From positions 1,984,001 through 2,048,000 of the forward strand of contig NZ_CP165628.1 in assembly GCF_041200025.1 (NCBI RefSeq): 64,000 nucleotides of DNA, in the 5' to 3' direction. A model generated the notes under the pieces. The model was not told the origin of the DNA. It saw only the letters and a list, made by a program, of their open reading frames with translations, and did not search any database. This stretch comes from Rouxiella sp. WC2420 (GTDB lineage: Bacteria > Pseudomonadota > Gammaproteobacteria > Enterobacterales > Enterobacteriaceae). Positions 26,576 through 35,191 of this stretch are shown one piece after another. Position numbers and translations under genes: made by a program. Each line of letters opens with the position of its first letter. Within the stretch, counting starts at the first letter, position 1.

Positions 26576-27472
26576 CTAAAGGCCGGTATTTTCGCGGATA
26601 AATTGGCGGGCTTTGAGGGCGTATTCCAACGGATTGGCAATTGCCGGGTCTTGCTCGGCCTCGACTACCATCCACCCTCGGTAACCGCTTTTTTCCAGCA
26701 ATGAAAATATTGGCGCAAAGTCGATATCGCCGTCGCCGGGCACGGTAAACATTCCCTGACAGACGCCGCCCATAAAAGAAATGTTATCCTGCTTCACCCG
26801 ACTCAACACTGCGGTACGACAGTCTTTAAGGTGTACGTGGCGGATGCGGCCAAGATGTTTTTCCAACACATTAACCACCGCTTGCTGATTCAGTTCTGAG
26901 GCGTAAACGTGGCCGGTGTCGAACAGCAGATAAACATTTTGGTTCACCACGCCCATAAACTGGTCAATCTCTTCCGGGGTTTGAATACCCGTTCCCATAT
27001 GGTGGTGCAAACAAACCGAAATGCCCTTTTCAGAAGCCAACTCTGCCAAGTGGTTATAACCGTCGGCAACCCGCTGCCACTCAAGCTCGTTGAAAACAGG
27101 TTTCACGCCATAAACTGGCTGAGGTAACCCCTGAATACTGCCGCTTTGCTCGGAACAACCAATTACTTTAGCGCCCATGCTGTGCAGGAAATCCAAAGTT
27201 TCTCGAAATTCTTGTATCGTTTGCTCGCCGCGACCGTCGGCAAAAAAGGTGCTGAACCACGCATTGCAGATTTCTAAGCCGCGAAGCGCCAATGCCGGTT
27301 TAAGCACAGCAGGATTGCGGGGATATTTGCTGCCGACCTCGCTTCCGGTAAATCCGGCGAGTGCCATTTCACTAATACACTGCTGAAAGCTATTTTCGAT
27401 GCCCAGTTCGGGCATGTCATCGTTGGTCCAGCCGATTGGCGCTATCGCCAGTTTTACAAATTCGCGGTTCAT
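26576..27472 (-). CDS. iolE: Myo-inosose-2 dehydratase
   Basis: 298 residues, xylose-isomerase-like TIM barrel. The start [17 protein letters not shown] is diagnostic for IolE; further conserved pieces are [20 protein letters not shown] (metal-binding His), [16 protein letters not shown] and [11 protein letters not shown]. IolE dehydrates 2-keto-myo-inositol to 3D-(3,5/4)-trihydroxycyclohexane-1,2-dione in inositol catabolism. The rest of the iol pathway is not in the window. It follows the UPF0303-type gene after 19 bp in one operon. Confidence 0.93.
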   Translation of the reverse strand: MNREFVKLAIAPIGWTNDDMPELGIENSFQQCISEMALAGFTGSEVGSKYPRNPAVLKPALALRGLEICNAWFSTFFADGRGEQTIQEFRETLDFLHSMGAKVIGCSEQSGSIQGLPQPVYGVKPVFNELEWQRVADGYNHLAELASEKGISVCLHHHMGTGIQTPEEIDQFMGVVNQNVYLLFDTGHVYASELNQQAVVNVLEKHLGRIRHVHLKDCRTAVLSRVKQDNISFMGGVCQGMFTVPGDGDIDFAPIFSLLEKSGYRGWMVVEAEQDPAIANPLEYALKARQFIRENTGL

Positions 27473-27491
27473 GGTTCAGTCCCTGGAAAAG

Positions 27492-27971
27492 TTACTTTTT
27501 GCTGTTCAGATAGTCACTAATCCCGTGGATCACCAGCGCATGGTCGTCCTCGGAAGGCAGCCCGCTGACGCTTACCGCGCCAAAAACAGCCCCGGATTTT
27601 GTCAGTAATGGAAAACTACCGCCGTGATCGCAATACTCTGCCTGATTGATAAAGGTGTGATGTTCCATGCGCGTGCCGGATTGTTCGTAGTTCAGACCCG
27701 CAAATAAAGAGGAATGGGCGAGTCGCAGCACGGTATTTCTTTTTCGCTTCATCCATTCCAGATTATCGGCGCTTGAACCTGGCAAGGCTGATAAAAAAAG
27801 AGGCTGGCCGAAAGCAAACACCTCGATAGCAACCGGAGCATTGGCTTCTGAGGCGCGTTGATGAATGGCATTACCAATTGCCCAGGCGGAATTAAAATCG
27901 AAATCAAGATTGTTGAAACGGTATTCGCGCTCTTGCTCAAGCAAAACGTCGAGGGTGAGAAGTTGACTCAT
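27492..27971 (-). CDS. UPF0303 / heme-degrading-domain (GlcG-like) protein
   Basis: 159 residues: LLEQEREYRFNNLDFDFNSAWAIGNAI, VAIEVFAFGQPLFLSALPG, EYCDHGGSFPL and GAVSVSGLPSEDDHALVI, matching the UPF0303 proteins in the GlcG/HbpS fold. These are often found in inositol and sugar-acid loci; their job is unclear. The start is ATG 27971 after AGGAG. The frame stays open upstream to 28049 and would add a hydrophobic, signal-like stretch, but that start has no ribosome site and interrupts the promoter region, so I reject it. First gene of the iolE operon. Confidence 0.85.
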   Translation of the reverse strand: MSQLLTLDVLLEQEREYRFNNLDFDFNSAWAIGNAIHQRASEANAPVAIEVFAFGQPLFLSALPGSSADNLEWMKRKRNTVLRLAHSSLFAGLNYEQSGTRMEHHTFINQAEYCDHGGSFPLLTKSGAVFGAVSVSGLPSEDDHALVIHGISDYLNSKK

Positions 27972-28033
27972 TTTAATAACTCCTGAATTAAACAGCGAAA
28001 AGATCATAAGCAAGAGGCTAAGCGAAAGGCATG

Positions 28034-28062
28034 AAAGTTTCAATTTCAATTTAAAATGAAAT
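28034..28062. promoter_or_regulatory. Shared promoter motif (copy A) upstream of the iolE operon
   Basis: AAAGTTTCAATTT (28034-28046) followed by AAAATGAAAT (28053-28062), giving TTTCA...TGAAA dyads. The same two blocks occur at 63275-63301 in front of another sugar-isomerase gene. It resembles an operator for an RpiR-type sugar-phosphate regulator such as enterobacterial IolR (inference). Confidence 0.5.
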
Positions 28063-28234
28063 AAATGAACTATTTTTTATTTGCATTTGATTTTATTGAA
28101 AATAATCAGAAAATATGACTTGTCAGACTGGATGATTACCGCAATGAAGTTGCATATTTGTGATAATCATCACTTAACACCCGATGATGTAATGGGATGG
28201 ATAGACTCAATTTTATTGCGCGATTAAATTATTG

Positions 28235-28250
28235 TTATGTTATAACATAA
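28235..28250. promoter_or_regulatory. Zur-box-like palindrome upstream of the COG0523 gene
   Basis: TTATGTTATAACATAA is a perfect 16-bp palindrome, 43 bp before the start of the GTPase. It matches the enterobacterial Zur consensus core (ATGTTATAACAT), so the gene would be de-repressed when zinc is scarce. Confidence 0.7.
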
Positions 28251-28996
28251 TAAATATAGCAAGATATTTAATCACCGATAAGAGGTCATCTGATGCCGAT
28301 TCAATCTGTTACCCCGGCTTCCCACCATCGAGATATGCGCTTACCCGTTACCGTGTTATCCGGCTTTTTAGGTGCTGGCAAGACCACTTTACTCAATCAT
28401 ATTCTGAATAATCGACAGGGATTGCGCGTCGCGGTGATCGTTAATGATATGTCAGAAGTGAATATTGATGCCGCCCTGGTCAGGGCAGGTGGTGCCGAGC
28501 TTTCCCGCACCGATGAAAAACTGGTAGAGATGAGCAATGGTTGTATCTGCTGCACGCTGCGTGAAGATTTGCTGATTGAGGTCAATCGACTGGCCAAAGC
28601 GGGGCGCTTCGAGCACCTGGTTATTGAGTCAACCGGCATTTCTGAACCGCTGCCGGTCGCGGAAACATTTACTTTTGCCGATGATCAGGGGCAAAGCCTG
28701 TCCGACATTGCTCGTCTGGACACGATGGTCACGGTAGTTGATGCCTACAACTTTTTAAAAGACTACGAATCTGACACGCCTTTGCAGGAGCGCGGCGAAT
28801 CATTAGGGGAATTAGATGAACGCACCGTGGTCGATTTATTGATTGAGCAAATTGAATTTTGCGACGTGTTAGTGCTGAACAAAATCGATCTTATTGCTAC
28901 CGAGCAGCAAGAAAAGCTGTTTGCCATTCTGCATAGCCTGAATCCACGGGCAAAAATTGAGGTTGCTTCTTTTGGAAAGGTGCCGCTGGAAAAGGT

Positions 28997-29007
28997 GCTT
29001 AATACGG
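28997..29007. repeat. Target-site duplication, left copy
   Basis: GCTTAATACGG, 11 bp, directly adjoining the left end of the insertion sequence and identical to 30409-30419. Eleven bp is usual for IS4-group transposition. Confidence 0.95.
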
Positions 29008-30408
29008 TAACACCGTTCACTTAAGATGTTTTGAGTGAACGGGATACTGGGTTTTTGATATGCGAACGGTCCTTTCTTTGGGCCGTTTTCTTTTTTCCGG
29101 CAGGATGAACTGCTTCACATCTTCACGCATTTTTCGCAGCTTTGTTGGGATCGTTCCCGGCTTTCCAAGTGAACACCAGATTAACTCATCTCTTATCAGT
29201 CGCATGGCCATCACGAAGCTTATCCGTAACGGTGAGACTTTCGCTTCTTTGGCTATCTGGCTCATTTCCAGCCTTATCAGGTTATACGCGGTCAGCAGGC
29301 CCCACACTTCCTGATAAATCCCGGTTACCTTCTGGCTTCGCAGTAAAGTCGCCGTATTCAACTGGAACTGCTTTAGTTCACCGTAGCCGTTTTCTATACC
29401 CCAGCGCTCCTGATAGACATATCGCAACGACGCCGCAGGATAACGCTCCACCTCCGTCAGCGACGTGATAAATCCTTTGTAATCACTGCCCTCGTCACAT
29501 TCTATCAGCCTTGCCTGCCAGACCTCCGGCAGCCCGTTATCCTGTTTACGGGCATGGGATGACACCTGCATTTCCACCAGATGATCGCCTTCGCTGAACG
29601 TTTTAACTATCCGATATTTTGTATTCCCTTTCACAGGCACTAACCAGTGTGCTTCAGGCTGCTCCCGCTGCCAGTTAATCAGTAATTCTGCTGATAAATA
29701 ACAACGGTCAAACAGTGTCAGGCTGCAGGGTTGCGGGGATAGCTGCTTTGCATAACTGACTTCTCCCCTATTGGCCGGGCCGAACTTAACATCGTGCATT
29801 AACCGGCTGCGCAATGACATCAACGCGCACAGCCGGACCATCGGGTATTCGGTATGCCTGTCCGGGCGATACTTTATATACTCAAAATGCTCCGCCACCT
29901 CCGGCGTGTCGGGCGTGCGAAAAAGTGTGCCGTCCACGGCAAACAACCGTAGTCCGCACCACAGATCATCTTTGTCTTCCTGCTGCGTCCAATGATGTGC
30001 AGTCAAGTTAAATAATGCCTCAAGCGGTGCATCACTGAGCCGCTGGCGGGCCTGAGCAATGGAGCTGGCTGCCAGCGTGTCGCCCAGAACCAGATCGAGT
30101 TTTGTCACGACATCCGTGATGGGCCGATCACGGTAAAGTCCCATACCGATAATTAACCAGACGACGAGTTCAGCAGGAAATTTACGCTTTCTTATACTGG
30201 CTTTATCTGTGGAGTGAAGGACTTGAGAGATCCACTCCAGAGGGATAGCACGCTGAAAAGAGGAAAGAGAGTCGGGTTCAGCCCAAGTTTGAGTTTCGTC
30301 AAGCCAGGTAGAAAGCATAGAAAAAGCCCCATCAGAAAATGATGAGGCTTATTGTGATACACCTGCCGGATCGTTCAACTGATCATTTTGCTTAACCGAT
30401 CGGTGTTA
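29008..30408 (-). mobile_element. IS4-family insertion sequence, 1401 bp, complete
   Basis: Ends are 18-bp imperfect inverted repeats (15 of 18 matching): the left end begins TAACACCGTTC at 29008 and the right end, read inward on the minus strand, begins TAACACCGATC at 30408. One transposase ORF fills the element. Flanked by identical 11-bp duplications. Size, repeat length and duplication length all fit the IS4 group of the IS4 family. Both ends and the ORF look intact, so it is probably active and recently inserted. Confidence 0.95.
29017..30318 (-). CDS. IS4-family transposase
   Basis: 433 residues of DDE transposase. The first Asp lies in [10 protein letters not shown], the second in [12 protein letters not shown], and the Y-(2)-R-(3)-E-(6)-K signature of the IS4 family is complete in [15 protein letters not shown]. 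An N-terminal domain with [21 protein letters not shown] is typical of the IS4 group. The ATG lies 90 bp inside the right end; the TGA stop falls within the left inverted repeat. No frameshift, so it should be functional. Confidence 0.95.
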   Translation of the reverse strand: MLSTWLDETQTWAEPDSLSSFQRAIPLEWISQVLHSTDKASIRKRKFPAELVVWLIIGMGLYRDRPITDVVTKLDLVLGDTLAASSIAQARQRLSDAPLEALFNLTAHHWTQQEDKDDLWCGLRLFAVDGTLFRTPDTPEVAEHFEYIKYRPDRHTEYPMVRLCALMSLRSRLMHDVKFGPANRGEVSYAKQLSPQPCSLTLFDRCYLSAELLINWQREQPEAHWLVPVKGNTKYRIVKTFSEGDHLVEMQVSSHARKQDNGLPEVWQARLIECDEGSDYKGFITSLTEVERYPAASLRYVYQERWGIENGYGELKQFQLNTATLLRSQKVTGIYQEVWGLLTAYNLIRLEMSQIAKEAKVSPLRISFVMAMRLIRDELIWCSLGKPGTIPTKLRKMREDVKQFILPEKRKRPKERTVRISKTQYPVHSKHLK

Positions 30409-30419
30409 GCTTAATACGG
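30409..30419. repeat. Target-site duplication, right copy
   Basis: GCTTAATACGG, identical to 28997-29007, at the right end of the insertion sequence. The interrupted GTPase frame resumes here. Confidence 0.95.
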
Positions 30420-31019
30420 GGCTTTTCGACTTTGAACAGGCAGCTCAGGCACCGGGTTGGTTAAAGGAACTGCGCGGTGAGCATACCCCGGAAAGCGAAG
30501 AATACGGCATTGGCCATTTCGTTTATCGAGCGCGTCGGCCTTTCCATCCTCAGCGTTTTGCCGCGGTCATTGAGAATAAATTGCAGGGCGTGGTGCGTTC
30601 CAAAGGATTTTTCTGGCTGGCGACACGACCAAGTTTTGCTGGGTCATGGTCGCAGGCCGGTGGTGTGGCAAGACAACATAAGGCCGGCATGTGGTGGGCT
30701 AGTGTGCCGCGTGAACGCTGGCCTGAAGATCCTGAAACGCTGCAATTTATCCTCGAATATTGGATTGAAGGCATAGGTGATGCGCGACAGGAATTAGTGT
30801 TTATCGGCATTGACATGGACGAGGCCGGACTGCGTCGGGATCTCGATAACTGCCTGTTGAACGACTTGGAAATGCTGGAGGGACCCATCGCCTGGGAAAA
30901 ATATCACGACCCTTTGCACGCCTGGGATGAAGCATAATCGACATTAGTTAGCCAGTATCCACAGTACGGCTATGCCGAGTCATTTTGGCCGGGCTGCATA
31001 GAGTGCAGCCCGTGGCCGT

Positions 31020-31946
31020 TTAATGAGAGGATCGGCTTAATTGCAGTTTTGGATTTTTTGCCGGCATGCTGATAATGATTAGACAGGCTCCTACCATTGC
31101 GATGCCCAGCCAGCCTTGCGCAGATATTCTTTCTCCGACGATAAACACCGCCAGAACGGCGGCCACTACCGGTTCCAGCAAAGTCAGAGTCGTTGCCATG
31201 CTGGCGGGGATCCTTGCCAGTCCAAAGCCAAAACAGACATAGCCGATAAACATCGGCACCAGTGCCATATATAACCCGACCGCTGCGTTGTTCCATGACT
31301 CAACAAGTGAGGCACCGGTCAGCAGCAGTACCGGCATCAGCATTAAACCGCCGATTCCGAATGTGGCACCCATCGCCGTTTTTGATGGAATACCTTTGCG
31401 CATGATTTGATGTGCCGCCCAAGAGTAAAGTGCATAGGTTAGCCCGGCCAGCAAGCCTAGTAATACACCGTTCAAAACGTCTGCGGAGGAGCTTGTATCA
31501 ACATGATTAGTATTTTTTGCCAGACATAACAATAGCATGCCGACAATGCCCAGCGTAGCGCCCGATAACCAACGTTTTGTCAGTCTTGAACCACTAAAGA
31601 AATATTCGATTAATGCCGAGAAAAGCGGGGCGGAACCAATTGAGATCACTGTGCCAACGGTGACTCCGGCAAGATGCATAGAGGCATAAAAGGCCAGCGG
31701 ATAAACTGCGACAGCGATTGCACCGATAAGCAATAAACGGAAGTTTTGCTTTAACTTGGCACGATGCCGGAGGATACCTTTAAGCGCAATCAGTGCCTGA
31801 AGCAGGCCACCCAGGCCCATTGCCACCGCCCCAATTGCCAGCGGGCTAACTTTTGGGGCAAAGGTGGCCGCGGTGCCGGTCGTTCCCCATAATATTGCGG
31901 CAAAAAGTACGGCCATCACGCCGCCTGCCTGAGTGCCAAGTCTCAC
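31020..31946 (-). CDS. EamA/DMT superfamily metabolite exporter
   Basis: About 308 residues with ten membrane helices in two EamA repeats (VMAVLFAAILWGTTGT opening the first, VLLGLLAGLTYALYSWAAH opening the second). The likely start is GTG 31946, whose last two bases overlap the TetR stop (GTGA), with GGAGG 4 bp upstream; this gives tight translational coupling. The protein probably exports a small metabolite or drug. It forms an operon with, and is likely repressed by, the TetR gene upstream. Confidence 0.85.
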   Translation of the reverse strand: MRLGTQAGGVMAVLFAAILWGTTGTAATFAPKVSPLAIGAVAMGLGGLLQALIALKGILRHRAKLKQNFRLLLIGAIAVAVYPLAFYASMHLAGVTVGTVISIGSAPLFSALIEYFFSGSRLTKRWLSGATLGIVGMLLLCLAKNTNHVDTSSSADVLNGVLLGLLAGLTYALYSWAAHQIMRKGIPSKTAMGATFGIGGLMLMPVLLLTGASLVESWNNAAVGLYMALVPMFIGYVCFGFGLARIPASMATTLTLLEPVVAAVLAVFIVGERISAQGWLGIAMVGACLIIISMPAKNPKLQLSRSSH

Positions 31947-32533
31947 ATCGCCTCCATCATGGCGTTGGCCATTTTTGATGCCTGTCGAACACATTCTCCG
32001 TTACCTTCAAGGCCGGCGCGGGACATGGCACCTTCAAGCACAAATGAAAATAGACGAGCGGTATCAAGGGCTTTCGTCTTATCTCCAGCTGTAAGGCCAA
32101 GCAAATGTTCTGCAAGAATAGACTCCACCTGCTCTTTATGGCGTCGAACCGCCTGTCTGCCGGGGGCATCCGCAGGCAACTCAGCGGCGGCGTTTAATAA
32201 TCCGCAGCCCCTGAATCCGCGTTCATAGGCGTGCTCGGCGTGATCCTGATAGGCAAGAAAAACGGCCAGAACCCCTTCTTTAGAGGTTTTTGCCTGCTGC
32301 AGTCTTGCTTCATAAAGCGACAACCATTCTTGATGACGAATTTGCAGATAGGTTTCAACTAATTCCGCCTTGGAGGCGAAGTTGTTGTAGAGACTTTTCT
32401 TGGCGACACCGGCGCGTTTTACCACCGCATCTATACCCGTACCAGCAATCCCATCATTATAAAAAAGTATCTGCGCGGCCCCTAAAAGGCGGTCGCGGGC
32501 GCTTTGTTGTGGTTCCGATTTGCTGCTTTTCAT
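31943..32533 (-). CDS. TetR/AcrR family transcriptional regulator
   Basis: 196 residues. HTH segment: IAGTGIDAVVKRAGVAKKSLYNNFASKAELVETYL. The C-terminal domain is helical and resembles the TetR_C group of small-molecule-sensing repressors. It is first in a two-gene operon with the DMT exporter and overlaps its start. A perfect 7-bp inverted repeat lies 27 bp upstream, so autorepression is likely. Confidence 0.9.
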   Translation of the reverse strand: MKSSKSEPQQSARDRLLGAAQILFYNDGIAGTGIDAVVKRAGVAKKSLYNNFASKAELVETYLQIRHQEWLSLYEARLQQAKTSKEGVLAVFLAYQDHAEHAYERGFRGCGLLNAAAELPADAPGRQAVRRHKEQVESILAEHLLGLTAGDKTKALDTARLFSFVLEGAMSRAGLEGNGECVRQASKMANAMMEAM

Positions 32534-32559
32534 ACCTAAACCTGCAAATTCTTAGTGAA

Positions 32560-32579
32560 TAGGTAGCCCAGTCTACCTA
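32560..32579. promoter_or_regulatory. TetR operator candidate (TAGGTAG-N6-CTACCTA)
   Basis: Perfect 7-bp inverted arms with a 6-bp spacer immediately upstream of the TetR/DMT operon. This resembles the TAGGTAGAC-type sites of many TetR repressors. Confidence 0.6.
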
Positions 32580-32960
32580 CTTGTGTTTCGGCGTCAAGGT
32601 TCAGACGAGGACGAGATTTGGTGATTAAGGATAAATCAGGGTTAACTCATCGTTAAATCAGGAAAAAATCAGGGGGCGGGGGTTGACATTATTGGTCAGA
32701 GTTTGTGAAAAAATGGGTCAGATGCGATGTTCGGAATTTTTAGCCAGATGGAAGCGCATTACTACGGAGAGGGGATCGATAGTGAATCTTCGGGCGTAAT
32801 TCGCACAAAGTCTACGCGTTACTGCCTGGAATCCTCGATACCAGAGTCTTGCTTGAAAACACCTCATTAATAAATCGTCTAACTTTATTAGTAATTATAA
32901 TTTTAAACCTAACGTCATGCGTGGCATCTTAATCGGCTAACTACTGATTTTGGAATAATT
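32580..32960. other. 381-bp region before the DapD-like gene, nothing recognised
   Basis: Contains a possible -35 element TTGACA near 32683 and one 47-codon ORF (32727-32870, beginning MFGIFSQMEAHYY) without a ribosome site or known relatives. No hairpin, repeat or RNA motif was recognised. It must carry the dapD-like promoter. Confidence 0.35.
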
Positions 32961-33866
32961 ATGAGTAATAAGCAGATTGTAGAAGTCGAAGGGCTTAGAT
33001 ATGTCGACGTGGCGTCAGGCAAAACTGTAGAAGCGTTTTACCCTGATGATGTGACCAGCAAACGTAGCTGTCTGGCCGAGAAACACGGCATTGTTCGTCA
33101 GGAGAAATTCTCGATTTCTGTCGATCTCGATCAGCCGATCGTTTCTACCGAAGATGCTTACCTGCGCCTGCAGTGGCTGTCGAAAAGAAAAGTAAAACCT
33201 AACAGCATTAACTTGCAGGGTATTTTCGAGCAACTTCCAAACGTAGCATGGACCTCGGCTGGCCCGGTATTTCCACAGCTGGTAGAAAAATTAAGAAGCC
33301 ACGTTGCAGATGACTATCATCAGCTGGTGGTGTATTCGGTAGATAAATTCCCACGCATGCTGGATTACGTGATCCCAAGCGGCGTGCGCGTCGCCGACGG
33401 CGATCGTATCCGTCTGGGGGCTTACCTATCCGAAGGGACTACCGTGATGCACGAAGGTTTCGTCAACTTTAACGCCGGTACATTGGGCAAGAGCATGGTC
33501 GAAGGCCGCATCACCCCGGGAGTGACCGTGGGCGAAGGCAGTGATGTCGGTGCCGGTGCTTCGATTATGGGAACCCTGTCAGGCGGCGGCAAAACCGTTA
33601 ACTCAATCGGCAAAGACTCTCTGCTGGGTGCCAACGCCGGTATCGGAATTTCGCTGGGCGACAACAGCATCGTTGAAGCTGGCCTTTATGTTACCGCCGG
33701 TACCAAAGTGCTGCTGCCAGACGGAACTCACGAATATGCGCGCAATCTGTCAGGAAAAAATAATATCCTGTTCAGAAGAAACAGCAAAACTGGCGCGGTT
33801 GAAGCACTGACCACCGACTCCTCAGTTTGGGGTGGGGTTAACAGCGCTCTGCATAATAACGATTAA
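32961..33866 (+). CDS. Tetrahydrodipicolinate N-succinyltransferase, group-2 DapD type
   Basis: 301 residues. An N-terminal alpha/beta domain is followed by a left-handed beta-helix hexapeptide domain: [78 protein letters not shown]. This is the group known from actinobacteria and pseudomonads, distinct from the 274-residue enterobacterial DapD. It would succinylate tetrahydrodipicolinate in the lysine/diaminopimelate pathway, using succinyl-CoA. The host very likely has the standard dapD elsewhere, making this an extra paralogue with a possibly different acceptor. No lysine genes are nearby. Confidence 0.85.
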   Translation: MSNKQIVEVEGLRYVDVASGKTVEAFYPDDVTSKRSCLAEKHGIVRQEKFSISVDLDQPIVSTEDAYLRLQWLSKRKVKPNSINLQGIFEQLPNVAWTSAGPVFPQLVEKLRSHVADDYHQLVVYSVDKFPRMLDYVIPSGVRVADGDRIRLGAYLSEGTTVMHEGFVNFNAGTLGKSMVEGRITPGVTVGEGSDVGAGASIMGTLSGGGKTVNSIGKDSLLGANAGIGISLGDNSIVEAGLYVTAGTKVLLPDGTHEYARNLSGKNNILFRRNSKTGAVEALTTDSSVWGGVNSALHNND

Positions 33867-33942
33867 TTCAGCGCTGCGAGTCAAGAAACCTAATTCTTCT
33901 CGTCATATGAACTAGGTTAATTTACTGCCGCTGATAGTCACG

Positions 33943-33971
33943 CAGGATCCGGTCGTTCTGGCCGGGTCCTG
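33943..33971. terminator. Stem-loop between convergent dapD-like and ridA-like genes
   Basis: CAGGATCCGG (33943-33952) pairs with CCGGGTCCTG (33962-33971), nine of ten positions matched, around a 9-nt loop. Positioned as a shared terminator; T-run weak. Confidence 0.55.
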
Positions 33972-33985
33972 AACAGCGCCGCTTG

Positions 33986-34378
33986 TTAGCCTGGGATGCG
34001 GGCAATCGCTTTAATTTCAAAATCAAAACCTGCCAACCAGTTTACCCCCACCGCCGTCCAATTAGGGTAGGGTGGCTTGCCGATCGCCTTTAATCTCACC
34101 GCGTTAAGCGTTTCCCACTGTTTTTCAGGATCGGTATGGAAAGTGGTCACGTCAACAATATCGTCAAACGTACACCCTGCAGCCTCTAAAACAGCGTTTA
34201 AATTATCGAAAGCAAGCTGCACCTGCCTGCCAAAGTCCGGTTCTGGCGATCCATCTTCACGGCTGCCCACCTGGCCAGAAACGAACAACAGATCTCTGCT
34301 TCGAATAGCTGCTGAATACTGATTAATTTCGTAGAGTGCCTGCCTGCCAGCAGGGAAAATCGCATCGCGTTGGCTCAT
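33986..34378 (-). CDS. RidA (YjgF/YER057c) family protein
   Basis: 130 residues, the usual RidA length. Conserved stretches: LLFVSGQVGSREDG, QLAFDNLNAVLEAAGCTFDDIVDVTTF, then PPYPNWTAVGVNWLAGFDFEIKAIA. The last strand lacks the Arg-containing RVAVEV-type signature seen in true RidA imine deaminases (Arg105 region), so it belongs to one of the other Rid subfamilies with uncertain activity. The ATG follows GGGAG. Divergent from the TetR gene at 34531, with three palindromes between them. Confidence 0.85.
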   Translation of the reverse strand: MSQRDAIFPAGRQALYEINQYSAAIRSRDLLFVSGQVGSREDGSPEPDFGRQVQLAFDNLNAVLEAAGCTFDDIVDVTTFHTDPEKQWETLNAVRLKAIGKPPYPNWTAVGVNWLAGFDFEIKAIARIPG

Positions 34379-34445
34379 TCTTGCTCCCGTTAGTGCATGA
34401 TTAAGGACTCAGATAAACTTTGCGGAATAGCTGAGGTAAGCGTTA

Positions 34446-34511
34446 ACATACGCCGCGTATGTATTGATATCTCACATACGCCTCGTATGTCAAATAATAT
34501 ACGAAGCGTAT
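34446..34511. promoter_or_regulatory. Three operator copies (CATACG-N3-CGTATG) for the adjacent TetR
   Basis: ACATACG-CCG-CGTATGT (34446-34462) and ACATACG-CCT-CGTATGT (34474-34490) are perfect inverted repeats 28 bp apart centre to centre. A third, ATACG-AAG-CGTAT (34499-34511), follows 23 bp on and sits just before the TetR start. The set lies between the divergent ridA-like and TetR genes. Confidence 0.85.
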
Positions 34512-34530
34512 TTTTTTGATGGAGAGGAAA

Positions 34531-35133
34531 ATGGTGGCGACACGACGCGATCAAAAGGCTGAGGAGACTCGCGCCAGACTTATCAAGGCAGCACGAAAAG
34601 CGTTTGCAGAAAAAGGCTATGCCGCCGCATCGATGGATGAACTCACCGCCGAGGCCGGACTGACACGAGGCGCGCTCTACCATAATTTCGGTGATAAAAA
34701 AGGATTGCTGCAGGCGGTGATCAATCAGATGGATGCCGAAATGCTGGAGCGGCTTCGCGTGGTTCAAGAGCAGGCAGAAGATCTTTGGTCAGGCTTTGTT
34801 GCAGAGAATATTGCCTACATCAAAATGGCTTTAGAGCCTGAAATCCAAAGAGTTATGCTGCTTGATGGCGCAGCAGTATTGGGCGACCCGTCTACTTGGC
34901 CGAACCAGAACGCCTGTTTGCGTCGGGCTGCGATAACGATTCAAACTCTGATCGATAATGGTACGCTTAAAAACGTCGATGCCGAAGCTGCTGCTCGCCT
35001 GTTAAACGGTGCTGCGCTAAACGCTGCCCTGTGGATTGCCGCTGCGGAAAATCCGCTTGGCGTTTTGGCTCGCACGATTGATGTCTTTCTAAATCTGGCG
35101 GATGGATTGCTGAAAAACCCAGTCATAAAGTAG
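34531..35133 (+). CDS. TetR family transcriptional regulator
   Basis: 200 residues from ATG 34531 (MVATRRDQKAEETRARLI) after GGAGAGGAAA; two upstream in-frame starts (34516, 34519) lie over this site. HTH: YAAASMDELTAEAGLTRGALYHNFGDKKGLLQAV, a textbook TetR signature. The C-terminal part resembles the TetR_C domain of regulators beside RidA-like or multidrug genes. Very likely represses itself and the divergent ridA-like gene through the triple operator. Confidence 0.92.
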   Translation: MVATRRDQKAEETRARLIKAARKAFAEKGYAAASMDELTAEAGLTRGALYHNFGDKKGLLQAVINQMDAEMLERLRVVQEQAEDLWSGFVAENIAYIKMALEPEIQRVMLLDGAAVLGDPSTWPNQNACLRRAAITIQTLIDNGTLKNVDAEAAARLLNGAALNAALWIAAAENPLGVLARTIDVFLNLADGLLKNPVIK

Positions 35134-35144
35134 ACTTGTCTGCA

Positions 35145-35176
35145 AACAATAGCCCGCATCAAGACGGGCTATTGTT
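35145..35176. terminator. Bidirectional 12-bp stem-loop
   Basis: AACAATAGCCCG (35145-35156) and CGGGCTATTGTT (35165-35176) pair perfectly around an 8-nt loop, between the convergent TetR and oxalate decarboxylase genes. Short T-rich flanks on both sides. Confidence 0.7.
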
Positions 35177-35191
35177 GGTTGAGGTAATTAA

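Larger units (their letters stand above)
28293..30937 (+). pseudogene. COG0523 (CobW-family) zinc-chaperone GTPase, broken by an insertion sequence
   Basis: The N-terminal part (28293-29007) has the P-loop GFLGAGKT, the CICC metal-binding motif (residues 84-87), and NKIDLI. The C-terminal CobW_C part (30409-30937) continues with LFDFEQAAQAPGWLKELRGE and RARRPFHPQRF. Removing the element and one 11-bp target copy joins the frame exactly (EKVLNTGLFDFEQ), so the gene was intact until a recent insertion. As it stands the reading frame ends at TAA 29022-29024 inside the element, giving a 243-residue product without the C-terminal domain. Intact relatives (ZigA/YciC/ZagA type) deliver zinc to proteins under zinc limitation; the upstream Zur box agrees. 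Confidence 0.92.

Noticed and set aside
27972-28049. Upstream extension of the UPF0303 gene giving a signal-peptide-like N-terminus
   Set aside because: No ribosome site at 28049, overlap with the shared promoter motif, and family members start at the later Met, which has AGGAG.
30325-30355. Hairpin AGCCCCATCA/TGATGAGGCT inside the insertion sequence
   Set aside because: It lies within the element upstream of the transposase and is part of the mobile DNA, not a host terminator.
32727-32870. 47-codon ORF (MFGIFSQ...) upstream of the DapD-like gene
   Set aside because: No clear ribosome site and no recognised relatives; composition does not look coding. Kept only as a note in the gap entry.
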